Source: an uncultured Rubrivivax sp. (GTDB lineage: Bacteria; Pseudomonadota; Gammaproteobacteria; Burkholderiales; Burkholderiaceae_C). From it: a stretch of DNA of 22,230 nt. A program made the position numbers and the translations under genes. This document shows positions 14,339 through 22,230 of the stretch, piece after piece. How positions within the stretch are numbered: the first letter of the stretch is position 1; the number at the start of each line of letters is the position of its first letter. The notes beneath the pieces were generated by a model that did no database searches, was not told the origin of the DNA, and saw nothing but the letters and a program-made list of their open reading frames with translations. Where the stretch lies: the NCBI GenBank assembly GCA_937975735.1, contig CALJUI010000391.1, positions 1 through 22,230 on the forward strand. The letters run 5' to 3'.

Positions 14339-14489
14339 GCCGACTTCGCCGAGGCTCACGCATCGTGATCGTTCCCGATGCTGCGTTGCAACTGCTGACA
14401 CTTGCCGCGCGGGTGCCCCTCAAGACGCCCCGTACGATGTCGATTGCGTAGGTGTAGGGTTCCCTTGCGCCCCAGACGCAGCCAAATCT
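14339..14489 (+). other. Intergenic gap before the first lipoprotein gene
   Basis: These 151 bases separate the tandem GNAT stop from ATG 14490. I see no clear hairpin terminator and no promoter pair worth naming. The frame of the lipoprotein stays open across the gap but lacks a good upstream start. It is the longest break in the plus-strand series so far and may hold a weak promoter. Confidence 0.5.
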
Positions 14490-16103
14490 ATGAAGTCCGA
14501 GCAGTCAGAGTCGAACGACACCTTTGTGGCGGGGAGTCGCCATGTAGACCAAAACCGGCGCAGTTGGATCAAAGCAGCGGTCGCATCAGTGGGCTCATTG
14601 CCACTGATCGTGGCCTGCGGTGGAGAAGAGGATGGCCCGACCGCGAACACCGATGTACGAGCGTCGGCTGCGCCAGCGCCCGCTCCAGTACCCGCGCCCG
14701 CGCCGTCGCCCGCCCCTGCGCCGTCGCCCGCGCCGTCGCCCGCTCCAGCGCCGTCGCCCGCGCCGTCGCCCGCTCCAGCGCCGTCGCCCAGTGTGCCGGT
14801 GCCTCCGCCTCCCCCGCCGCAACTCCCTCCGCGACCGTCGACCGCGCCTACACCGGGGCCCGCTCTGCGATGGTTGGGCACGAACTGGCTGCCAAACACG
14901 GATGCCGCCGGAAAAGTGCTGATTTCCGACTTCGAGCAACTGCCCTTGAACCGGTGGGTTCATGCGCAGACCAATCGCCTTGATGACATCGTTCCACGGC
15001 CGCGCTACCCGACGTTCCTGGGTCAGCCTGACGGGTCACCAAGCATTGTCAATGCCTGGTGCGGGGCGGCTTGGGGCTATGTTGACCAGAAGATGTTTGT
15101 CTCGGGCGGCGGTCACGCGGACTCGCACTTCTGCGAGAACGGCGTGTACGCGCTTGAGGCGGACACCATGGCATTCAGCACAATCGTCGGGCGATCTCCT
15201 TCGTCGGCGGCCCAATACTGGGATGCCAGCCGCGGTGTGTTCGTCGCAGGCATGCAGGGCGTCGGTGGCCGGGCGCCACTAGCTGACGGGACGGCTCCCG
15301 CATCGCACACGTATGACTCGCTGGTCTGGATCCCGTCGAACATCGTGGGCAACCGGCGCGGCGCGATCTTGATGTTTGCGCACACGGTAGGAATCATCGA
15401 TCTGGATACGGGTTCGTACGACACGCCCTACTACAACGGCGACAGTCCTGTCGACCTCTCGTACAAGATCTGCGTTTCGGATGGCTGGAATGTGCTCCAC
15501 GCCCGGGCGAACTTCCACTATCGCCATTGGGACCTTAGGCCGACAACGCGAACGCCGACCATCTGGAACAGCAACAGCCGAGGCGCATTTGCTGGCAGTT
15601 TCTCGTCGGGGACTAACATCGTCTACGACAACAAGATGATGGTTCGCATGCCGCAGCGACGAGAGTTTGTCGTCCTGTCAGGTGGGATCAATGCGCGATG
15701 CCGTATGGGGCAGGGCTTCGACTCGGGCGACCGGACGGGCTGGGGGCGGTTCCACGACGCGATCACGATCACCTCAAGCGACGGTTCGCACCTGATGTTC
15801 AATGACTCGGCAAACTGGCGCGACAGGAGCGTGGCGACGCACTTCTTCGCGGCAGGAGGGACCTACGACCATTGGGGGAACTGCATCTGGGTGCAGAGCA
15901 ACGTGGCTGGCGGCGGGCTGTTCAGGTTGACAGGGTTAGACGGAAACACCTGGACGTCGGAGCGGGTGGCTGGTGCAGAGGCCTTGTCGACGTCCGGAAA
16001 CGGCACCTATCACCGGTGTCAGCTCTTCGTGAAGGGTATGGCCCGATGCCTGATGCGCGTCTCGTCGACGACGGGCTATCCTGAGGTCTGTCGAGTGGCG
16101 TGA
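14490..16103 (+). CDS. Tat-exported lipoprotein with Pro/Ala-rich linker and propeller-like domain
   Basis: This 537-residue protein starts at ATG 14490, with no strong ribosome site. A twin-arginine signal is visible (NRRSWIK at 22-28, then a mildly hydrophobic stretch) and ends in a lipobox IVAC with Cys43 as the lipidated residue. A linker of alternating Pro and Ala with Ser spans about 60-130 and should hold the rest of the protein away from the membrane. The C-terminal 400 residues are rich in Gly, Trp and Tyr with kelch-like strand patterns (KMFVSGGGHADSHF, FVVLSGGINARC), suggesting a beta-propeller. I do not recognise a named family. Tat export implies folding, perhaps with a cofactor, before secretion. 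Its location among polysaccharide genes suggests binding or processing of the glycan at the cell surface. Confidence 0.8.
   Translation: MKSEQSESNDTFVAGSRHVDQNRRSWIKAAVASVGSLPLIVACGGEEDGPTANTDVRASAAPAPAPVPAPAPSPAPAPSPAPSPAPAPSPAPSPAPAPSPSVPVPPPPPPQLPPRPSTAPTPGPALRWLGTNWLPNTDAAGKVLISDFEQLPLNRWVHAQTNRLDDIVPRPRYPTFLGQPDGSPSIVNAWCGAAWGYVDQKMFVSGGGHADSHFCENGVYALEADTMAFSTIVGRSPSSAAQYWDASRGVFVAGMQGVGGRAPLADGTAPASHTYDSLVWIPSNIVGNRRGAILMFAHTVGIIDLDTGSYDTPYYNGDSPVDLSYKICVSDGWNVLHARANFHYRHWDLRPTTRTPTIWNSNSRGAFAGSFSSGTNIVYDNKMMVRMPQRREFVVLSGGINARCRMGQGFDSGDRTGWGRFHDAITITSSDGSHLMFNDSANWRDRSVATHFFAAGGTYDHWGNCIWVQSNVAGGGLFRLTGLDGNTWTSERVAGAEALSTSGNGTYHRCQLFVKGMARCLMRVSSTTGYPEVCRVA
14721..14780 (+). repeat. 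Two perfect 30-base tandem repeats in the Pro/Ala linker
   Basis: Positions 14721-14750 and 14751-14780 are identical 30-base units encoding PSPAPSPAPA. Degenerate copies flank them from about 14671 to 14790. Such identity at the DNA level means recent slippage or duplication. The linker length is likely to vary between strains in steps of ten residues without shifting the frame. Confidence 0.85.
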
Positions 16104-16240
16104 AGTTCAAGGTGCGAGCCTCGTCGCTCGCTCGTGGGGTAGCTGTCGGAATCGCCAACCCGCGCTGCTACGATGCGCTTGTCGGGCCTTTGCCGTTGGG
16201 CCTTCGGCTCGTGGCGGCGCCTACTGTGTGTATCTTCGCC

Positions 16241-16906
16241 ATGAATCTGCCTGCCATCAGACGTTCGATGTGTGTCTTCGGGCTATGCCTTGTCATTGCG
16301 GGCTCGGCCGTCGGCAAGCCAGAAAACATCACCCCCGGCGAGGTAGCCCTGCTGCCAGAGTACTGTCCCTATACCCAGTCGTTTGAACTGGCGCGCGGGG
16401 GCTTCCGGGAGGGGCCCTCTCCGGGGCAGGTTCCCTGGATTGCCAGAATGGGCGACACATTCTGGGCGCTACACCACTATTGCTGGGCACTCGTGAACGC
16501 GAACCGTGCAATGCGCGCAGGCGTATCGCCGCGGCAGCGTGCACACCTCCTGGATGTCGCCATCGCCGACAACTACTACGTCCTGCAGCATGCGGCACGT
16601 GACTTCCCGCTGACGCCAGAGATCCTCTTGCGCATCGGGCAGTACCATGCGATTTTGGGTCGAGCTGCACTTGCTATCGAGCACTTCGAGAAGTCACGGC
16701 AGACCAAGCCCGACTACTGGCCTGCATACTTAGAAATTGCCAGGGTCAATGCCAGGATCGGCCGTCGCCAAGCGGCCATCGACGTGTTGCGAGCAGGACT
16801 GTCCCAGGTCCCCGGGCAGCCTAGGCTTCTAGGTGCGCTTTCCGATCTGGGCGTTAAGAGCCCGAAACCCAGTAGCAGCGCGAGCGCCGCCCAACAAGCG
16901 CAGTGA
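16241..16906 (+). CDS. Secreted tetratricopeptide-repeat protein
   Basis: The protein has 221 residues from ATG 16241. The signal peptide (basic RR at 7-8, hydrophobic 10-22, cut near AVG at residue 25) fixes this start over an upstream GTG at 16100 that overlaps the previous gene's stop. Two TPR units cover about 126-193 (ILLRIGQYHAILGRAALAIEHFEKS, written here in part as 129-152, and a second at 160-193). The N-terminal part has conserved-looking aromatic and Cys residues: EYCPYTQSF at 40-48 and FWALHHYCWAL at 74-84, with Cys42 and Cys81 as a possible disulfide. It probably sits in the periplasm as a scaffold for polysaccharide export or modification. The C-terminal tail is Ser/Ala/Gln-rich. 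I know no named function. Confidence 0.82.
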   Translation: MNLPAIRRSMCVFGLCLVIAGSAVGKPENITPGEVALLPEYCPYTQSFELARGGFREGPSPGQVPWIARMGDTFWALHHYCWALVNANRAMRAGVSPRQRAHLLDVAIADNYYVLQHAARDFPLTPEILLRIGQYHAILGRAALAIEHFEKSRQTKPDYWPAYLEIARVNARIGRRQAAIDVLRAGLSQVPGQPRLLGALSDLGVKSPKPSSSASAAQQAQ

Positions 16907-16940
16907 AGCTGCGCTCTTGGCGTGTTGAGGCGGTTACGGG

Positions 16941-18413
16941 TTGAGCGCCGTTCGCAAGTCGTTCCTGCTGTCGATGCTCGACAGCTATCTCGGTGTCGCC
17001 CTTCAACTGGCGAGCACGGTCATCGTGTCGCGGTTGCTCACGCCGTCCGAGGTTGGTGTGTTCGCTATCGCCGCCGTATTCTCGTCGCTGGCGAGCACGT
17101 TCCGGGACTTCGGCGTTGCCGAGTACATGATTCAGGAACGTGAACTCAACGACCGCCGTATCCGTGCCGCCCTGGCGATGAACATCATCGTTTCATGGCT
17201 GATGGCGGCACTGCTTGCGGTGATTGGCCCCTTGGCAGGGTCGTTCTATGAGGATGCTGGTGTCCGCAATGTGATGTGGGTCTTGGCGCTGAACTTCGTG
17301 TTCGTGCCCTTTGGGGCAGTAACGATGGCCTGGTTTCGCCGTGAGCTCAACTACAAGCCCATCGTCATCGCGAACGCACTGTCAAGCGTGATGGCCTTCA
17401 TTGTCGCCGTTGGCCTCGCACATGCCGGCTGGGGCTACATGAGTTTGGCTTGGTCATCGCTTGCCGGAATCATTGTCTCCGTCTTGGCTGCGGCGTGGTT
17501 TCGTCCGGCTGGATTTCCAAGTTCGCCCTCACTAGCTGGCTTGAGCGAGGTCTTCAACTTTGGAAAGTTCGCTACTGGCATCTACATCTTTGCCAGACTC
17601 GGCAAGGGAGCGCCTGAACTCATCATTGGCAAATCGGGCGGGCCAGCTGACGTGGGCATCTTCAGTCGCGCCAATGGACTGGTTGAGATCTTCAATCGGC
17701 TGGTACTTCGCTCGGTCATGCAGGTCTGCCTACCCTACTTTGCTCGGAGCGATCGTGAGTCGGGAGCGTTGACGCCTGCCTATCTGAGAAGCACAACACT
17801 GGTGACTGCGGTGGGCTGGCCCTTCCTTGCGGTGATGGCAGTTCTAGCCTTTCCCGCGGTTCGCTTGATCTACGGCGCCCAGTGGCTTGAAGCAGTGGCG
17901 TTGGCACAGATTCTCTGTCTGGCAATGGCGATCGAACTGATTCATGCCATGTCGCGCGAAGCGCTGCTTGCACGCGGCGACGCTCGACGCGCCAATGCGT
18001 TGCAGATGCAAATCGTAGCGATGCAGGTGTTAGGGCTGACGGCGGCCATCCCATATGGATTGCAAGGGGCTTGCTGGGGGCTGGTGGCGGCGGCGGGAGC
18101 AGGGGCAGCCCTCTCTCAGTGGCACTTGAAGCGCGCGATCGGACTGAAGCTCGGAGGCATGATGGCCGCTTGCCGAAGTAGCTTATGGCTCAGCGTAGCA
18201 ACGGCCGTTCCGTTGGCGGTCGTGTCCGTGTGGTTGCCTCCGGACGAGTCCAACTTTGTGATCTGGGCTACCGCTGCGTCAATTGTGGCTTCGTCAGTAT
18301 GGGTCGCGGGGCTGTTCGCTCAGAAGCATCCGCTATGGATCGACTTGACTGAAGTCGCCGAGCGGTTGATTCGCCGCTGGAGAGGCTCGGGCCCTACGTC
18401 CGGGTCTATGTAG
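16941..18413 (+). CDS. Wzx-type polysaccharide flippase (MOP superfamily)
   Basis: The 490-residue protein is hydrophobic throughout, with about 12-14 membrane helices. Its N-terminus follows the pattern of the Wzx/WzxC-like branch of oligosaccharide exporters (SRLLTPSEVGVFAIAAVF at about 30-47). It flips undecaprenyl-linked repeat units across the inner membrane for assembly. The start is TTG 16941 with GAGG about ten bases upstream; no ATG or GTG nearby would keep the first helix intact. The gene begins 34 bases after the TPR gene. A flippase in the locus points to a Wzx/Wzy-type pathway, but no polymerase is visible here. The C-terminal 30 residues are charged and cytosolic. Confidence 0.9.
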   Translation: MSAVRKSFLLSMLDSYLGVALQLASTVIVSRLLTPSEVGVFAIAAVFSSLASTFRDFGVAEYMIQERELNDRRIRAALAMNIIVSWLMAALLAVIGPLAGSFYEDAGVRNVMWVLALNFVFVPFGAVTMAWFRRELNYKPIVIANALSSVMAFIVAVGLAHAGWGYMSLAWSSLAGIIVSVLAAAWFRPAGFPSSPSLAGLSEVFNFGKFATGIYIFARLGKGAPELIIGKSGGPADVGIFSRANGLVEIFNRLVLRSVMQVCLPYFARSDRESGALTPAYLRSTTLVTAVGWPFLAVMAVLAFPAVRLIYGAQWLEAVALAQILCLAMAIELIHAMSREALLARGDARRANALQMQIVAMQVLGLTAAIPYGLQGACWGLVAAAGAGAALSQWHLKRAIGLKLGGMMAACRSSLWLSVATAVPLAVVSVWLPPDESNFVIWATAASIVASSVWVAGLFAQKHPLWIDLTEVAERLIRRWRGSGPTSGSM

Positions 18414-18598
18414 CGTTCGCTCACAACTGATTCGGTATCGGGCATAAGTCCGGCTGTCGAGGTGCCGACATCCGTAGAGAATAGGGGTCTTCCCTCCCTC
18501 GAAGGTCTCTTTGATCCCGTAGCGAGTCGCACTTTGAGCGCATGCGCGGGTGTTCTTGAAGGCTGAGGTGTCCCTATTTCTTGCAGCGTCTCCAGGAG
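18414..18598 (+). other. Intergenic region before the second lipoprotein gene
   Basis: This 185-bp gap between the flippase and the second lipoprotein gene is lower in GC than the operons around it. It holds a 10-base palindrome GCGCATGCGC at 18538-18547 and pyrimidine-rich runs near 18488-18500. I see no convincing promoter or terminator, although a new transcript could begin here. The ribosome site of the next gene is poorly placed, because AGGAG touches ATG 18599. Confidence 0.5.
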
Positions 18599-20746
18599 AT
18601 GACCTTGCCTCAACCAACATCGCCCGAACATAAGCGCATTCCGAACGAATCCATTGCTGTGGGTTCGGAGACCACAATCGACCGCCGCCAGACGTTACGC
18701 GGGCTGGCAATGGCTGCAGCGGGACTTGTGGCGGCCGGTTGTACTGGTTGCGGAGGCTCAGAGGCTGATGCGTCCGAGCAACCGACTGGCGGTGCGCAGG
18801 GCCCCGCGCCTGCGCCGGCGCCAAGTCCCGCACCTTCGCCCGCGCCCGCGCCCGCGCCTGCACCAAGCCCAGCGCCAGCTCCTGCACCTTCGCCCGCACC
18901 CGCACCGACTTTGCCGCCGCCCGGGGTTCCCGGCGCCTATCGGTCGACGCAGGCCTACCTCTTCAGCAGCATCATCAAGGCCAAAGAACCGGCACGCATT
19001 GCGGGTGGCTCTGATCTAAACCTCGACACCGTTGGACCGCATCGCGATTACGTCGACTACAGCTCCGGCTGGCGCTGGCGGAACGCTGGTGGCGATTGGA
19101 TCGACGCCGATGGCGTGTCTATGGGTAGCCGCCCGTATGCTAGCGTCCTCACAAACGCCGCATCCGGATCGAGTGCTGGGGCCGACTACATCGCCGATGT
19201 GACCGCTGCGGTCCAACGCGTCGAGTCTGCAGGTCGCTGGAACGCCTGGATCGTGCGGCGTGCTCCTACGTCCACAGCGCCCCGCATTGTGGCTGGGCGG
19301 TTCAACGACACCGCCGAGTGGCGGCCTGCGATCGATGTCGTCTACGTGGACGGTACCGCCGCCACCCTGGCATGCAGGGTCTCCGCGCTGCTCTCGCCGG
19401 GCCTGACGGCGCCGCAAGGCGCGGCAAAGGAACTGCAGCTTCCCGCCGCTCTCGAGTTCGACAGGCCAATCAAGGCTGTGCGCACCGCTACGCTGCGCTT
19501 CCGTGTCACCCAGCACTGGGATGGCAGCAATCCGGTTCTACAGTTCTTCCTTGCCGACCCGCCGCTCAATGCGGATCCGGTTCAGCGGGGAGTGGCCGAC
19601 GCCTACCCGCTGGACGCCGGGCTGAGTGGCCACCCGTCCGTCATCGGCCAGCATCGATACAACGACGGCTCGGTGCGTGCCGACTACTTCTACAGCGGCG
19701 GCGCTGTCAACATGGAGGAGCAACGCGCCTACGATCCCGCACTTTGGGGAGGTACTCCGGACACCACGAAGCTGCCGCATGCGGGCCTAGGCAAGTGGGT
19801 TGGATCCTGGGAGGCGGGCGGTGCCGACATCGTGCCCAGCAGCTACCGCGGTGAGAACTTCGAGCCGCTGGCACCTGGCATCGGGGCACTCAAGGTCAAG
19901 ATGGACAAGGCGGGAGGAATCGCCGACGGCGTCGAAGGAGGCCAGAATGGCACGGCCGCCGCAAACAGCTTCATCTTCATGCCGGAGCCGCGCTTCGGCA
20001 GGCAAAGCAGGATCTTCGTCCGCTACTACATGCGCATCGGCGCTCGACATCGCAGCCCCTACAAGGTCAGTCTGGCCGACAAGTACCATGTGCTCAAGCT
20101 GGGCGTGCCGACGTGGACGGACATGGCGGGCAAATGCTCGATCGGCGCTGCTCACAAGACCAAACGCGGCGGGAATTCCGGCACTGCGGGCGGCGGGTAC
20201 GGCTGGACGCTTCGCAGGGAGTTCTCCGACTACGTGTCTGACCCGAATGCGCCGGCAGCAGGTGGTTGGTTCAACGGTTGGTCGTGGTACGACTTCCAGA
20301 ACAACCCACCGGGTCACAACTACGCGTCAGGTGTAGGGCGAGACTTCCACGCGCTGGGTCAGCGCGGTGGCCTCGGCGGCACGCTCTACGCCGACCGGTG
20401 GTACTGCATCGAAGAGGAAATCAAGCTCAACTCGGTCGACAAGCCCGCAATGATTGATGGCGCCCCGCACTTGAAGGACGGGGTTCAGCAATACTGGACC
20501 CCTGACGGCGAAGTGCGGTGCTGGATCGACGGACGCTTGGCGTACGAGGCCACAGGACTGGTGCTCAGGTCGCTGCCGGTCGTCTCCGCAATTCCGGGCT
20601 ACCTGCCAGGGATTCGAGAGTTGGGTGTTGCCCACCTGTGGTTCAACTGGTTCCACGGTGGCTTGACTCGCAATTCGATCGATCGCGTTGTCTTCATTTC
20701 GGCGCTGGCCTACGGCGATCAGTACATCGGACCGATGCGCTTCTAG
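18599..20746 (+). CDS. Tat-exported lipoprotein with Pro/Ala linker and polysaccharide-lyase-like domain
   Basis: The protein has 715 residues from ATG 18599; TTG 18581 is possible because AGGAG abuts the ATG. The N-terminus has a twin-arginine signal (DRRQTLRG at 28-35) and an AAGC lipobox with Cys48. A Pro/Ala/Ser linker follows at about 68-108, then a beta-rich middle domain to about 330. The C-terminal domain has jelly-roll-like strands (RIFVRYYMRIG, RWYCIEEEIKLNS, GEVRCWIDGRLAYEATG, HLWFNWFHGG), the pattern of concanavalin-like alginate or glycuronan lyases. Export to the surface and position beside the glycan genes suggest trimming or release of the polymer. The gene starts in lower-GC DNA and becomes GC-rich after about 19000. 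The lyase reading is by pattern; a binding-only role is possible. Confidence 0.78.
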   Translation: MTLPQPTSPEHKRIPNESIAVGSETTIDRRQTLRGLAMAAAGLVAAGCTGCGGSEADASEQPTGGAQGPAPAPAPSPAPSPAPAPAPAPSPAPAPAPSPAPAPTLPPPGVPGAYRSTQAYLFSSIIKAKEPARIAGGSDLNLDTVGPHRDYVDYSSGWRWRNAGGDWIDADGVSMGSRPYASVLTNAASGSSAGADYIADVTAAVQRVESAGRWNAWIVRRAPTSTAPRIVAGRFNDTAEWRPAIDVVYVDGTAATLACRVSALLSPGLTAPQGAAKELQLPAALEFDRPIKAVRTATLRFRVTQHWDGSNPVLQFFLADPPLNADPVQRGVADAYPLDAGLSGHPSVIGQHRYNDGSVRADYFYSGGAVNMEEQRAYDPALWGGTPDTTKLPHAGLGKWVGSWEAGGADIVPSSYRGENFEPLAPGIGALKVKMDKAGGIADGVEGGQNGTAAANSFIFMPEPRFGRQSRIFVRYYMRIGARHRSPYKVSLADKYHVLKLGVPTWTDMAGKCSIGAAHKTKRGGNSGTAGGGYGWTLRREFSDYVSDPNAPAAGGWFNGWSWYDFQNNPPGHNYASGVGRDFHALGQRGGLGGTLYADRWYCIEEEIKLNSVDKPAMIDGAPHLKDGVQQYWTPDGEVRCWIDGRLAYEATGLVLRSLPVVSAIPGYLPGIRELGVAHLWFNWFHGGLTRNSIDRVVFISALAYGDQYIGPMRF

Positions 20747-20911
20747 CTGCCTGCGTGCTTTTGCTGGCTCGGTCGTCATCCTTACCTGCGCCAACTCTGG
20801 CACGACCTCCCCATGCGCTCCACCGGGGCGTCGTGAACGGGGCCTGTCCCAGGCGACACTACGGGTTTCGACTCCCTCGGGGCCTGCGCTCGCCGCGGCC
20901 CCGCCTGATCG
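20747..20911 (+). other. Intergenic region with a GC-rich hairpin
   Basis: This 165-bp gap has no open frame of note. CGGGGCC (20878-20884) can pair with GGCCCCG (20897-20903) across a 12-base loop. No T run follows, so it is at best a weak terminator or mRNA-stabilising hairpin for the lipoprotein gene. Composition rises back to the high GC level of the far right. Confidence 0.45.
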
Positions 20912-22230
20912 ATGACGCCAGCAGGCGATGACGACCCGAACCCCGTCTCGGCCCCGGCCCGGGCCGCCCCGCCGGCGCTTCAGGCCGACCGATTCGGCCT
21001 GACGTCGCCCTGCTGGACAATCAAGGGCACGGGTCTGCAGTCGGCCGCCCGTGCCGACGAACTCGGCAGTGTCGACCTGGACCCGCAGGCGATCTTCGAC
21101 TACCTCTTCTTCCACGTCATCCCGTCGCCTCGGACGATCTTCGGTGGCGTGCATCGCCTGCCCGCGGGACACAAAGGGCATTGGGACGGGCGCGCGGTGG
21201 TTGTCGAGCCGGTCCAGTGCCCGCGCTTCGGCCCGGTTCGCACCGACGGGTTCGATGCACTGAAGGCCGAGTTCCGGCGCCTGCTTACCGAGTCCGTCGC
21301 GGCCGAACTCGGCCCGGGCACGCCCGCCTGCTTCTTGAGCGGCGGCACCGACAGCTCCACCGTCGCAGGCCACGTCAAGCAGATCGCTGGCGAGGTGCAC
21401 ACCTACTCGATCGGCTTCGACGCCGAGGGCTACGACGAGATGGCCTACGCGCGCATCGCCGCGAAGCACTTCGGCGCGCAGCACCACGAGTACTACGTGA
21501 CGCCGGACGACCTGGTGCGCAGCATCCCGGAGGTCGCGGGCGCCTACGACCAGCCCTTCGGCAACTCGTCGGCGCTGCCGGCCTACTACTGCGCGCTGCA
21601 GGCCCGCGGGGACGGCGTCACGCGGCTGCTGGCCGGGGACGGCGGCGACGAGCTCTTCGGCGGCAACGAGCGCTACGCGCTGCAGAAGATCTATGGCATG
21701 TGGGACCGCGTGCCAGCCGTCCTGCGCAACGGGGTGGTCAAGCCGCTGCTGTCGTTGCCCGGGGCGGACCGCATCGGGCTGCTTCGCCGCGGCCGCAACT
21801 ACGTGCGCGACGCCGAACTGGGTCTGCCCGATCGCCTGCAGCACTACAACCTGCTGAACCGGCTCGGGCCGCCCAACGTGCTGGCGGCCAGCTTCCTGCG
21901 CGCGGTGCGGCCGGAGTCGGTGCAGGAGCAGCAGCGCGAGGTCTGGGCGCTGGCCACGGCGGACAACGACCTCGACCGGCAACTCGCCTACGACTGGCGC
22001 TACACGCTGGCCGAGTGCGACCTGCCGAAGGTGCGCGAGACCGCGGCGCTGGCCGGCATCGAGGCGCGCTTCCCACTGTTGAACGATGCGTTGGTCGACT
22101 TCTCGATGCGACTGCCGCCCGACTACAAGCTGCGCGGCACGACGCTGCGCTGGTTCTTCAAGGAGGCGCTGCGCGACTTCCTGCCCGAGGCCATCATCAC
22201 CAAGCAGAAGAAGGGCTTCGGCCTGCCCTT
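20912..22230 (+). CDS. Asparagine-synthetase-like enzyme lacking the glutaminase domain (runs off the window)
   Basis: A frame opens at ATG 20912, six bases after an in-frame stop, and continues past the window edge; 439 residues are visible. The ATP-pyrophosphatase loop SGGTDSS is at 143-149, and AGDGGDELFGG and KQKKGFGLP further on are typical of the asparagine synthetase C-terminal domain. The N-terminus is only about 57 residues of unassigned sequence before DPQAIFDYLFFHVIPSPRT, which matches the end of the glutamine-hydrolysing domain in full enzymes. The catalytic Cys2 and about 170 residues are missing, and the upstream 165 bases cannot supply them. It should adenylate a carboxylate and couple it to an amine or free ammonia, like beta-lactam-synthetase relatives. 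Full-length amidotransferases are usual in exosortase A loci. No clear ribosome site precedes the ATG. Confidence 0.88.
   Translation, partial: MTPAGDDDPNPVSAPARAAPPALQADRFGLTSPCWTIKGTGLQSAARADELGSVDLDPQAIFDYLFFHVIPSPRTIFGGVHRLPAGHKGHWDGRAVVVEPVQCPRFGPVRTDGFDALKAEFRRLLTESVAAELGPGTPACFLSGGTDSSTVAGHVKQIAGEVHTYSIGFDAEGYDEMAYARIAAKHFGAQHHEYYVTPDDLVRSIPEVAGAYDQPFGNSSALPAYYCALQARGDGVTRLLAGDGGDELFGGNERYALQKIYGMWDRVPAVLRNGVVKPLLSLPGADRIGLLRRGRNYVRDAELGLPDRLQHYNLLNRLGPPNVLAASFLRAVRPESVQEQQREVWALATADNDLDRQLAYDWRYTLAECDLPKVRETAALAGIEARFPLLNDALVDFSMRLPPDYKLRGTTLRWFFKEALRDFLPEAIITKQKKGFGLP

Noticed and set aside
14661..14800. Possible CRISPR-like or non-coding repeat array
   Set aside because: The units are tandem without unique spacers and encode an in-frame Pro/Ala/Ser linker.
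16100..16240. Earlier GTG start for the TPR gene, overlapping the preceding stop
   Set aside because: It would put about 47 residues before a clear signal peptide, which would then be internal.
20878..20903. Rho-independent terminator after the second lipoprotein gene
   Set aside because: The stem is good but no T run follows and the loop is 12 bases, so I list it only within the intergenic entry.
20327..21982. Open frame of 551 codons on the minus strand
   Set aside because: It is the shadow of the asparagine-synthetase-like gene and the end of the lipoprotein gene. It crosses an obvious intergenic gap and has no motif.

Overview
The window reads as chromosomal DNA of a high-GC Gram-negative bacterium, most likely a betaproteobacterium of the order Burkholderiales. 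That placement rests on base composition, codon use and gene families and is an inference. It is a surface-polysaccharide locus of the exosortase A / PEP-CTERM type. Five genes match families usually called 'exosortase A system-associated': an AMP-forming acyl ligase, a PLP-dependent decarboxylase, a small acyl carrier protein and two alpha/beta hydrolases. The exosortase itself, the sugar-chain polymerase and the export genes are not in the window.

Left half, minus strand, positions 8826 down to 1. One tightly packed operon runs acyl ligase, PLP decarboxylase, GT2 glycosyltransferase with two membrane helices, aminoacyl-tRNA-synthetase-like ligase, Fe(II)/2-oxoglutarate oxygenase, second carrier protein, NeuD-like acetyltransferase. 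After a 125-bp gap with its own promoter candidate comes a second small operon: a 62-residue membrane protein, a kinase-like/methyltransferase fusion, and the start of a membrane protein cut by the window edge. The core of greatest interest is 2592-4815. A class II synthetase homologue, a carrier protein and an oxygenase with an HxD...H...R site sit in consecutive overlapping or near-abutting genes. This looks like a pathway that loads an amino acid on a carrier protein, hydroxylates it and passes it on, probably to decorate a glycan.

Right half, plus strand, 9039 to the end. A divergent operon holds carrier protein, hydrolase 2, hydrolase 1, DegT-like PLP enzyme and a 717-residue protein made of two tandem FemAB-like GNAT domains. 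It is followed by a Tat-type lipoprotein with a Pro/Ala-rich linker and a propeller-like domain, a secreted TPR protein, a Wzx-type flippase and a second Tat-type lipoprotein with the same kind of linker and a lyase-like C-terminus. Last is an asparagine-synthetase-like gene that lacks nearly all of the glutaminase domain and runs off the window.

Base composition is uneven. The minus-strand operon and the far right are very GC-rich. The block from about 8.3 kb, inside the acyl ligase gene, to about 19 kb, inside the second lipoprotein gene, is clearly lower. This suggests that the central block was exchanged by recombination. No rRNA, tRNA, insertion sequence or CRISPR array was seen, and no stretch over 300 bases lacks a gene.
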